Positions 14,611-21,530 of a stretch of DNA of 32,256 nt are shown here, piece by piece. The notes beneath the pieces are model-generated. The model had not been told where the DNA came from, searched no databases, and saw nothing but the letters and a program-made list of their open reading frames with translations. Location: assembly GCA_003222275.1 (NCBI GenBank), contig QHVJ01000029.1, positions 1 to 32,256 of the forward strand. Reading direction: 5' to 3'. Source of the stretch: Acidobacteriota bacterium (lineage in GTDB: Bacteria; Acidobacteriota; Vicinamibacteria; Fen-336). Position 1 is the stretch's first letter. Each line of letters starts with the position of its first letter. The position numbers were made by a program, and so were the translations under genes.

Positions 14611-15444
14611 TCAAGCGGGGCCGATCACGGTCAACGGCACGGGCTCGTTCAACCGGCCGCGGCGGTAGCCGTTGGGATCGATCAGGCAGGCGCCATAACC
14701 CGCGCCGAGCACCGCCTGCTCCACCGCCGTCCGGCCGGACGCATCCAGACGGGCCAGCTCGGCGGGTGCGATCTCCACGCGGGCGCTGTCTCCCAGGTGC
14801 CGCACCCGCAGCTCGCGGAAGCCGAGCGCGCGCACCGCCTCCTCCGCGCGCTCGACCTGCCGCAGGATCGCGGGCGTCACGATCGTCCCCCGCGGGATGC
14901 GGGAAGACAGGCACGGGGAAGCGGGCAGGTCCCAGGTGGGCAGTCCCATCTCGCGCGACAGCGCGCGCACGTCTACCTTCGTCATCTCCGCTTCGACGAG
15001 GGGGCTGCGGACGCCCGCCTCGGCCGCCGCCCGGTGGCCGGGGCGGAAGTCGGACAGGTCGTCGACGATGGCGCCGTAGGCGACGTGGCGGTAGCCCCCG
15101 GCGGCGGCGATGGGGAGGAGATGACGGAACAGCTCGGTCTTGCAGTGGAAGCATCGATCGGCGTCGTTGCGGGCATAGAGCGGATCCTCGACCTCCGACG
15201 TGAGGACCACGCGGTGGGCGAAGGCGAAGTCGCGCGCGAGGGCGAGGGCCGTCTCGCGCTGCGCCGAGGCCAGCGACGGCGAGTCGGCGGTGACGGCCAG
15301 GGCGCGCTCCCCGAGCACGCGGTGCGCGCGCACCGCGAGGTACGCGCTGTCCACTCCCCCGCTGAAGGCGACCGCGACCGATCCCATCTGCTCCAGGATC
15401 GCGTCCAGACGACGCTGCTTTTCCGCGGCCGAAGGCACGCTCAT
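14611..15444 (-). CDS. larE: LarE-type ATP-dependent sulfur transferase (PP-loop)
   Basis: A 277-residue PP-loop ATPase of the LarE family. In the model system LarE adenylates a carboxylated pyridinium mononucleotide and donates sulfur from its own cysteine, to build the nickel-pincer cofactor of lactate racemase. The PP-loop SGGVDS (28-33) is clear, a CFHC pair lies at 98-101, and the motif SPCLSSRIPRG carries Cys178, at the place of the sacrificial cysteine. The C-terminal half has the family segment LRVRHLGDSARVEI. I chose the ATG at 15444, overlapping the stop of the LysW-like gene as ATGA with GGGAGGA upstream. No larA, larB or larC is visible in the window, so either those lie elsewhere or this member serves another pathway. 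Confidence 0.9.
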   Translation of the reverse strand: MSVPSAAEKQRRLDAILEQMGSVAVAFSGGVDSAYLAVRAHRVLGERALAVTADSPSLASAQRETALALARDFAFAHRVVLTSEVEDPLYARNDADRCFHCKTELFRHLLPIAAAGGYRHVAYGAIVDDLSDFRPGHRAAAEAGVRSPLVEAEMTKVDVRALSREMGLPTWDLPASPCLSSRIPRGTIVTPAILRQVERAEEAVRALGFRELRVRHLGDSARVEIAPAELARLDASGRTAVEQAVLGAGYGACLIDPNGYRRGRLNEPVPLTVIGPA

Positions 15445-15608
15445 TCCTCCCAGTCGTCCTCTTCCCGAGGGGCGAGGTCCAGCTCCAGGGGGGCCAGCCC
15501 CACCACCTCCAGGTCGATCCCGCACTCGGGGCAGCTGATCAGCTGCCCCTTGTCCACGTCGTACTCGTCGATCTCGATGTCCGCGTCGCAGTCCGGGCAG
15601 ACCGCCAT
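15441..15608 (-). CDS. lysW: LysW-type amino-group carrier protein
   Basis: A 55-residue acidic zinc-ribbon protein: Cys4-x-x-Cys7 and Cys26-x-x-Cys29, the LysW-like phrase CPECGIDLEVVGLAPLELDLA, and the C-terminal acidic end EEDDWEE, close to the EDWGE tail of LysW. In Thermus and archaea the gamma-carboxyl of the last Glu of LysW is joined to alpha-aminoadipate or glutamate by an ATP-grasp ligase, and the carrier then holds the intermediate through lysine or arginine synthesis. Here a Glu is the last residue, so the attachment point is kept. No lysX/argX-like ligase or other lysine gene is in the window; the partner is the larE-like gene, overlapped by ATGA. GGAGGT precedes the ATG. The family match is strong; the pathway is open. 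Confidence 0.85.
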   Translation of the reverse strand: MAVCPDCDADIEIDEYDVDKGQLISCPECGIDLEVVGLAPLELDLAPREEDDWEE

Positions 15609-15643
15609 CGGTAACACCTCCAGGGCTGCCCTTCGATGATACC

Positions 15644-17302
15644 TCACTCGCCGTGTACGATCCGTCCGCCCACGATGGTGAGCGCGACCGTCGTGGAGAG
15701 GATCTCGGCGGGAGGAACCGCGGTCACGTCGCGGCTGAGCACGGTGAGGTCGGCGCGCCGGCCCCCGGCGATCTCGCCGCGTTCGTGCTCCTCGAAAGCC
15801 GCGAAGGCCGCGTGCCGGGAGAACATGGCGAGCGCCTCCTCGATCGTGACCCGCTCTTCCGGGTGCCAGCCGCCCGCCGGCCAGCCCTTGGCGTCCTGGC
15901 GCGTGACCGCGGCGTAGAGCCCGGGGACGACCGCGACCTCTTCCACGGGCGCGTCGCTGCCGCCGGCGACGGGCACGCCCTGGGCGAGGAACGTCTTCCA
16001 GAGATAGGCGCCCTTCGCCCGCTCGGGGCCGAGACGCGCCTCCGCCCAGTACATGTCGCTCGTGCAGTGCGTGGGCTGCATGGAGGGGATGACGCCAAGG
16101 CTCTTGAAGCGCGGCACGTCGGAGGGCGCCAGGACCTGGGCGTGCTCGATGCGGAAGCGGTACCGGCTGCCGTCGTAGCCGCCGAAGGCCCGCTCGTACG
16201 CGTCGAGAACGAAGCGGTTGGCCCCGTCGCCGATGGCGTGGGTGTTCACCTGGAAGCCCTGGGCGATCGCGCGGGTCAGCAGGCGACGCAGCTCGCCGTC
16301 GTCGACGGTGAGCAGGCCCTTCGTCGCCGGCTCGTCGGCGTAGGGCGCGAGCAGGAGCGCGCCCCGCGAGCCGAGCGCGCCGTCCGCCACCACCTTGATC
16401 GCGCGGATCGTGAGCATGCCGTCGCCGAGGCCCACCTCGGGCTTGAGGCCGGCGCCCTTGGCCAGGAACTCTCCGGGGCCGCGCAGCATCACGTACACCC
16501 TCACCGGCAGGCCCTTCTCGCGCAGCAGCTCCTTGTAGAGCCCCACCGTGTCGAGGCCCACCCCGGCGTCGTGCACCTCCGTGAGGCCGGCCCGGGCGCA
16601 CGCCTGCAGGCCGGCGGCCAGGCGGCGCTTGCGCACGGCGCGCGGCGGGTCGGGGATCTTCGAGGTGACGAGGGCCTGGGCGCGGTCGACGAGCACGCCG
16701 CTGGGGACGCCGGCCGCGTCGCGGATCAACCGGCCTCCGGGAGGATCCGGCGTCTTGGCGTCGATCCCGGCCAGCGCGAGCGCCTTCGAGTCGGCCCAGC
16801 CCGCGTGGCCGTCGACGCGCGTCAGGTACACGGGGTGGCCGCCCGAGACGCGGTCGAGGTCCGCGGCGGTGGGAAACTGCTGTCCCGGCCAATCGTTCTG
16901 GTCCCAGCCCCGCCCGAGCAGCCACTCCCCCGGCTTGAGCGTACGGACGCGCTCGGCGACCCGCCGACGCGCCTCATCCAGCGTGGCCGCGCCCACCAGA
17001 TCGAGGGTCTCGAGCGAGGCGCCCAGGGACTCGACGTGAACGTGCGCGTCGGTCAGGCCCGGGACCACCGCCCGGCCGGCCAGGTCGATCCGCTTCGTGG
17101 CGGGCCCGACGAAGGGCTCGACCTGTGCCTCGTCCCCGACCGCGACGATGCGGCCATCGCGTATCGCGACGGCGCTCCCCCGCGGCCGCGCCGGATCCAG
17201 CGTGACGACCACACCGCCGGCGAGGACCAGGTCGGCCGGCTTCTCGGCGGCGGCGACCGGCGCCGCCAGCACCACGGCGAGGGCGAAGGTCTTGATGCCC
17301 AT
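15644..17302 (-). CDS. Exported metal-dependent amidohydrolase (amidohydrolase 3 / YtcJ-like)
   Basis: A 552-residue amidohydrolase with a signal peptide (FALAVVLAAPVAAAEKP). The N-terminal beta-sandwich part (ADLVLAGGVVVTLD, then GRIVAVG) leads to the metal-binding DAHVHVESLG. Other landmarks are KVVADGALGSRGALL, NTHAIGDGANRFVLDAY, RIEHAQVL, GGSDAPVE and the C-terminal RRADLTVLSRD with GGRIVHG. These fit the YtcJ/NfdA-type subgroup of predicted metal-dependent hydrolases. The substrate is unknown, and export to the periplasm is predicted. The start is ATG at 17302 with GGAGGT upstream, inside the last codons of the SGNH-like gene; only two bases separate the two genes, so coupling is likely. 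It precedes lysW by 35 bases. Confidence 0.92.
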   Translation of the reverse strand: MGIKTFALAVVLAAPVAAAEKPADLVLAGGVVVTLDPARPRGSAVAIRDGRIVAVGDEAQVEPFVGPATKRIDLAGRAVVPGLTDAHVHVESLGASLETLDLVGAATLDEARRRVAERVRTLKPGEWLLGRGWDQNDWPGQQFPTAADLDRVSGGHPVYLTRVDGHAGWADSKALALAGIDAKTPDPPGGRLIRDAAGVPSGVLVDRAQALVTSKIPDPPRAVRKRRLAAGLQACARAGLTEVHDAGVGLDTVGLYKELLREKGLPVRVYVMLRGPGEFLAKGAGLKPEVGLGDGMLTIRAIKVVADGALGSRGALLLAPYADEPATKGLLTVDDGELRRLLTRAIAQGFQVNTHAIGDGANRFVLDAYERAFGGYDGSRYRFRIEHAQVLAPSDVPRFKSLGVIPSMQPTHCTSDMYWAEARLGPERAKGAYLWKTFLAQGVPVAGGSDAPVEEVAVVPGLYAAVTRQDAKGWPAGGWHPEERVTIEEALAMFSRHAAFAAFEEHERGEIAGGRRADLTVLSRDVTAVPPAEILSTTVALTIVGGRIVHGE

Positions 17303-17304
17303 CT

Positions 17305-18525
17305 TTATCGTTTACCTCCATTGTTCAACTCCGCGGCCAGGCGGCGGGCGACGGCATCGCACCCGGCCGGTGACCAGTGGCCGTCACGCGGAAGATAAAC
17401 GTCGGCGCCTTTCTGGGCCGCATCGAGCACGGCGCGTCCCACGTCGCTGTAGTGGACGCCGACCTCGCGGGCGACGTCCTCGACCGCCGCGGAGAACGCC
17501 GTCGGATAGCCGATGTCGAAGAGCACGACCTGGGCGCCCATGCGCTCGGCCTCCTGCGCGATCTGCGCGATCGCGTGGCGAAACACCCTCCATCCTAGCC
17601 TCGTGTCCGGGTTGGCCCCGGCCGCGAGAGGAGCAAAGGGCTCGGCCAGGTACTCGGGGGAGGGCAGGAATCGCGCATCGTCGTTCGGGGCGACAGCGGG
17701 GGCGAATGCCGGCTCCGCGGGATGCATCGCCCCGCGCAACACGCGCGCGGCGCGAAGCGGGATCGCCACGTGGACGAGCCAGTATTGGAAGACGCGGGAC
17801 TCGTCGTCGGTCCGGGCGAGCGGCCGATAGCCGTCGCGCGCGACGAACCTCTCCAGCTCTCCTGGATCGTAGGCGGTGATCGCGTCCATCACGTCCGTCG
17901 GATGCGCGCACAGGAAAACGTAGCGCGGATGCAAGCTCCGCCCCTTGCGGCGCAGCAGCTCCAGCGCCTGCACGGGGCAGGTTCCCTGCTGGCCGAGGTT
18001 CGCGGTCGGCAACCCTGAAACGGCCTGGAATCGCGCGGGCACGGTCTGGTCGGTCTCCACACCGTGACCGTAGATCATGCTGTCGCCCAGGAAGACGGCG
18101 TCGGCCCGCGTGAGGCGCGGACCCCGATACCCGTCGTCGTTCGCGTCGTGCCGCCAGACGTGGCCGTTCCAGTACATCGACCGCGTGAATCCCGGCCGCA
18201 GCGTCCGGCCGAGATGGGCGTCGGACACGTAGATGCCGTCGCGCTCGCTGTGGTAGCCGCTCAGCACCTGGTTGGCGAGGCGCCCCTTGAGCAGCCCGGG
18301 CGCGAGCCAGAGGATCGCTTCCGCACCGAGGGTCCCGGCCGCGGCCAGCGCGGTGAGGAAGAAGAGCCGGTACAGCGGCGCCCGTCGCCCGCGGGCGGCC
18401 GGGACGAGCGAGGCGGCGAGGGCGGCTCCGCCGGCGGCGACGACGAGGATTCCTTTTCCCCGCAGCACGCTGGAGACGAGCCACAGGAGCAGCAGCTCGA
18501 GGGCCGAGATCGCGGCCACGCTCAT
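17305..18525 (-). CDS. Membrane-anchored SGNH-hydrolase-like protein
   Basis: A 406-residue protein. The first 75 residues hold hydrophobic segments (about 7-20, 25-42, 52-73) that anchor it in the membrane. The rest is an SGNH-type domain: AVFLGDSMIYGHGVETDQT (block I), NLGQQGTCPVQALELL (Gly block), and a C-terminal DGHWSPAGCDAVARRL with the Asp and His of the triad. The phrase DGHWSP is also seen in AlgX/AlgJ-like and acyltransferase-linked SGNH domains. A role in adding or removing acyl groups on envelope polymers is plausible inference. ATG start at 18525. It is directly followed by the amidohydrolase gene. It shares fold but little text with the SGNH protein at 4274-5398. Confidence 0.85.
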   Translation of the reverse strand: MSVAAISALELLLLWLVSSVLRGKGILVVAAGGAALAASLVPAARGRRAPLYRLFFLTALAAAGTLGAEAILWLAPGLLKGRLANQVLSGYHSERDGIYVSDAHLGRTLRPGFTRSMYWNGHVWRHDANDDGYRGPRLTRADAVFLGDSMIYGHGVETDQTVPARFQAVSGLPTANLGQQGTCPVQALELLRRKGRSLHPRYVFLCAHPTDVMDAITAYDPGELERFVARDGYRPLARTDDESRVFQYWLVHVAIPLRAARVLRGAMHPAEPAFAPAVAPNDDARFLPSPEYLAEPFAPLAAGANPDTRLGWRVFRHAIAQIAQEAERMGAQVVLFDIGYPTAFSAAVEDVAREVGVHYSDVGRAVLDAAQKGADVYLPRDGHWSPAGCDAVARRLAAELNNGGKR

Positions 18526-18562
18526 GGCCGGAGCCTACCACGCGGTGCCGGCGCGCCCGACC

Positions 18563-20923
18563 CTACAAAGCCGGCAGGGGCTTCCTGCGCAACGCCGCCT
18601 CCAGCTTTCGGGCCTTCGTCACTTCCTCCTGCGCCTTGGTCGGCTCCCCGCGGCGGTTGTAGATATCGGCGAGCACGTAGTGGCCGAGTGGCGCCACTTC
18701 CGACACCGGCTGGGCCTCCAGGCCGCGGCGGGCCAGGTCCGCTGCCTCGTCGAGACGCCCACCATCGAGCTCCTCCCGAGCCAGGTACCAGTAGCAGGGA
18801 CCGAACTCGGGGGCCTGCGCCACGCCTTGGCGCAGCTCGCCCAGGTAGCCGGCCCGATCCCCGCGGCCGCGGAGAAGCTGAGCGAGGTTGAAGCGGGCGC
18901 GGCCGTTGTCGGGATAGGTCTCCAGCTCGCGGCGGTAGAGCTGCTCGGCGCCCGCGGCGTCACCCTTCGCCTCGTGGATGCGCCCGAGGTTGTAGAGGGC
19001 CGTGCGCAACCGGGGCTCCAGCTCCAGTGCCTTGCCCACGAGCTCCCGCGCGTCGTCGAGCTTCCCCTGCTGGAAGGCGATCACCCCCAGACCGTTGTAG
19101 GCGGCCCCCATCTTCGGGTTCGCGACGAGGGCCTCGCGGAAGGTCGCCTCCGCCTCGCCCTTCCGGCCGAGGTCCAGATAGAGGGTGGCGAGCTGATACC
19201 AGGACTGCGGGTTCTTCTGGTTGACCCGAAGCGCCGTGCGGAAGACCTCCAGAGCGTCGAGCGCGTCCTGCGTCCGGCCGCGGGCAATCAGAATGCGGGC
19301 GAGGTTGCCGAGCGCGATGTCGTCGTCGGGCTTCAGCGACAGCGCCCGCTTGAAGGCGGCGATGGCTTCCTCGGGACGCTTCAGGCGGACGAGCCAGTTG
19401 CCGAGAGTGAGGTGGGCGTCCATGATGCCGGGGTCCTCGGCGATCACCTTCTCCATGGTCGACACGGCACCCGCCAGGTCGCCGTTCTCCTGGGCCAGCG
19501 TCTTGGCGGTGTTCATCATCTGGAACAGCTTCAGCTTCTCCTTCGGGTCGGGAAGCGACGCCTTGGGATCCACGTCGATGACGTTGCCCACGTAGCCGAG
19601 GGCGGCCAGCCGCTGCAGCGTGTCGGGGTCGAGCTGGCGGCGATCGGGGCCGGATTCCTTCCCCGCGCGCGCGAGCTCTTCGAGCGAGGCTCGCATCTCC
19701 TCCGCCCGCTTGCTGCCCGCCTTGTAGATGTTCGTCGTCTCCCCGGGATCCTGGACGAGGTCGTAGAGCTCCCGCTCCGGCGCGTCCACGTAGAGGTACT
19801 TCCCGTTGCGCAGGCTGCGCAGATGCTGCCACCCAAAGTGGTAGCGGGGGAAGTATGTCTCCGAGTAGGCGACGTGTCCCAGTTCCGCCGCGGGGTCGAC
19901 GAGCGCGCGGGCGAGGGGCTGCCCGTCGATGGCGGGCTCGGGGGGCATACCCACCAGGTCGAGGACGGTGGGCATGATGTCGACGCTCGAGACCTGGATC
20001 GCCCGCCGCCCGCGCCATCCCCAGGGAGTGCGCACGATCAAGGGGACATGGGTGGTGGCGTCATAGATGAAGTAGGAGTGGGTCGACTCGCCGTGGTCCC
20101 CGAGACTCTCGCCGTGGTCGGCGGTGAGCACCACCAGCGTGCGATCCATGAGGGAGGCCTCGCGCAGCCAAGCCAGCAGCCGGCCCACCACCTTGTCGGT
20201 GTATGCGATCTCGCCCAGATAGGGCTGGCTCGGATAGCGGGAGCGGAAAGGCTCCGGAGGATCGTACGGGGAGTGAGGATCGTAGAGATGAACCCAGGCG
20301 AAAAACCTCCGCGACCGCACCGATTCCAGCCAGCGCAGGGCGTCATCCATGACCTCGTCGCCCGGCTTCTGCACGGTGCCGAGGGAGATCACCTTGTAAC
20401 GACTCAGGTCGAAGCGGTCGGAGTACGTGTCGAAGCCCTGGGCGAGGCCCCATTTCGACTCCAGTACCCACGCCCCGACGAACGCGCCCGTCGTCCAGCC
20501 CCCGGCCTTCAGGCGCTCGGCCAGCGTCACCCTGGCGTCGTCAAGAAAAAATCCGCCGTTATCCCGAACACCGTGATGAGGCGGGACGAGACCGGTGAAG
20601 ATCGACGAGTGGGATGGGAAGGTCAGCGGCACGGTGGCGGTGGCAGCGTCAAAGACCACACCCTCGGCGGCGAGGGCGTCGATGTTCGGCGTCTCCACCC
20701 CCGCGAAGCCGTAGCACCCCAGCCGGTCGGCGCGGGTCGTGTCGAGGGTGACGACGACGATGTTGAGCTCCCCCGGCGCCGGACGCTGGCGGGCGATCAG
20801 GCGGCGGACGTCGGCGTCGGTCCGCGGCGGGCGGCGGACGACGGTTATGGTTCCCAGGGCGAGGAGGAAGAGGGCCGCGAGGCCGGCCCCGATCAGAACG
20901 AAGCGACGCCGGATCCTTCCCAC
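18563..20923 (-). CDS. Sulfatase-fold hydrolase fused to TPR repeats
   Basis: A 786-residue protein with an N-terminal membrane anchor (about 8-29), an alkaline phosphatase/sulfatase-superfamily domain (about 50-440) and a TPR tail (about 475-770). Metal-site parts are visible: VVTLDTTRADRLG (Asp61, Asp66), LYDPHSPYDPP, LTADHGESLGDHGE, and a late SVDIMPTVLDLVG. The nucleophile motif of type I sulfatases (C/S-x-P-x-R) is replaced by TFPSH (Thr101-His105), so formylglycine cannot form there; a Thr nucleophile, as in phospho- or phosphoethanolamine transferases of this superfamily, is possible. The TPR units (for example AIAAFKRALSLKPDDDIAL) suggest protein contacts or glycan handling in the periplasm. 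Start GTG at 20923, with weak support. It is divergent from the TonB-receptor operon. Confidence 0.9.
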   Translation of the reverse strand: MGRIRRRFVLIGAGLAALFLLALGTITVVRRPPRTDADVRRLIARQRPAPGELNIVVVTLDTTRADRLGCYGFAGVETPNIDALAAEGVVFDAATATVPLTFPSHSSIFTGLVPPHHGVRDNGGFFLDDARVTLAERLKAGGWTTGAFVGAWVLESKWGLAQGFDTYSDRFDLSRYKVISLGTVQKPGDEVMDDALRWLESVRSRRFFAWVHLYDPHSPYDPPEPFRSRYPSQPYLGEIAYTDKVVGRLLAWLREASLMDRTLVVLTADHGESLGDHGESTHSYFIYDATTHVPLIVRTPWGWRGRRAIQVSSVDIMPTVLDLVGMPPEPAIDGQPLARALVDPAAELGHVAYSETYFPRYHFGWQHLRSLRNGKYLYVDAPERELYDLVQDPGETTNIYKAGSKRAEEMRASLEELARAGKESGPDRRQLDPDTLQRLAALGYVGNVIDVDPKASLPDPKEKLKLFQMMNTAKTLAQENGDLAGAVSTMEKVIAEDPGIMDAHLTLGNWLVRLKRPEEAIAAFKRALSLKPDDDIALGNLARILIARGRTQDALDALEVFRTALRVNQKNPQSWYQLATLYLDLGRKGEAEATFREALVANPKMGAAYNGLGVIAFQQGKLDDARELVGKALELEPRLRTALYNLGRIHEAKGDAAGAEQLYRRELETYPDNGRARFNLAQLLRGRGDRAGYLGELRQGVAQAPEFGPCYWYLAREELDGGRLDEAADLARRGLEAQPVSEVAPLGHYVLADIYNRRGEPTKAQEEVTKARKLEAALRRKPLPAL

Positions 20924-20931
20924 GTCCGACG

Positions 20932-20961
20932 ACGCTAGCCCACGCGCCGCGCGGGCGTCAA
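20932..20961 (-). promoter_or_regulatory. Possible promoter of the sulfatase-TPR gene
   Basis: Read on the minus strand: TTGACG (20961-20956), 18 bases, TAGCGT (20937-20932). The -35 matches at 5 of 6 positions, the -10 at 3 of 6. The start would fall about two bases before the GTG at 20923, meaning a nearly leaderless message; no ribosome binding site was seen there, which agrees. Confidence 0.35.
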
Positions 20962-21034
20962 CCGGGCGATGCGTTCAATAAATTGGATCCAGGGGGATGT
21001 AGGCGCGTTTCGCCCGCGCGAGCATCCAAAATAC

Positions 21035-21063
21035 TTGACGTCCAATTCGTTTCCAGATAAGAA
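21035..21063 (+). promoter_or_regulatory. Possible promoter of the TonB-receptor operon
   Basis: TTGACG (21035-21040), 17 bases, TAAGAA (21058-21063): a good -35 with ideal spacing and a weak -10. The leader to the ATG at 21188 would be about 118 bases. It has a lower G+C content than its surroundings, and a small GGGCA/TGCCC stem-loop (21160-21175) right before the GGGGGAGG ribosome binding site. Confidence 0.4.
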
Positions 21064-21187
21064 CATCGGCCATACCTGGCATCAGGCGGTGCGTGGCATG
21101 ACGGTTGCTGACGTTCAAAATAACGAACGCATCATCTGCGCAGATTTTGAGGAGGTGGGCATCGTTCTGCCCGGGGGAGGAAAGCAC

Positions 21188-21520
21188 ATGAGACGCTCGA
21201 AACCATGGGTCAGGGCCCTGGTGATCGCTCTGGCTCTGTTGATGGGCCTCACCTTCTCCGCGCCGCCCACCGCGGCTGGCGAAGCGAAAGCCGTCCCGGC
21301 AAGGCCACTTGCCGCCGCGACGGCGGCCAAGCTGGCGGCCTTGGCGCCCTCGGCGCGGGCGTTCACGCAGGAGACCCCGGCGTCGTCCTCCGCGGAGGAT
21401 CGCTCCTTCTTCCGCAGGCCGGCCGGCGTGGCCGCTCTCGTGCTCATGGCCGCCGGCGTCGGTTTTGCCATCTACTCGATCAACCACGACCGCAAGCCGG
21501 TCAAGTCCCCCATCCGGTAG
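21188..21520 (+). CDS. Small exported protein, first gene of the TonB-receptor operon
   Basis: A 110-residue protein. Residues 1-32 form a signal peptide (MRRSKPW, then VRALVIALALLMGLTFSAPPTAAG). The middle is Ala-rich and probably disordered (AKAVPARPLAAATAAKLAALAPSARAF). The C-terminus has a second hydrophobic helix (about 80-97, GVAALVLMAAGVGFAIYSI) and a basic tail HDRKPVKSPIR. I know no function. The ATG at 21188 follows GGGGGAGG by eight bases, so it is preferred over an earlier in-frame start at 20969, which lies in the promoter region. Ten bases separate it from the TonB receptor gene, so they are almost surely co-transcribed. A periplasmic helper of the receptor is one guess. Confidence 0.8.
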   Translation: MRRSKPWVRALVIALALLMGLTFSAPPTAAGEAKAVPARPLAAATAAKLAALAPSARAFTQETPASSSAEDRSFFRRPAGVAALVLMAAGVGFAIYSINHDRKPVKSPIR

Positions 21521-21530
21521 AGGTGATGCG

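Noticed and set aside
18272-20938. An 888-codon plus-strand frame opposite the sulfatase-TPR gene
   Set aside because: Antisense shadow; the minus-strand gene has clear domains and repeats.
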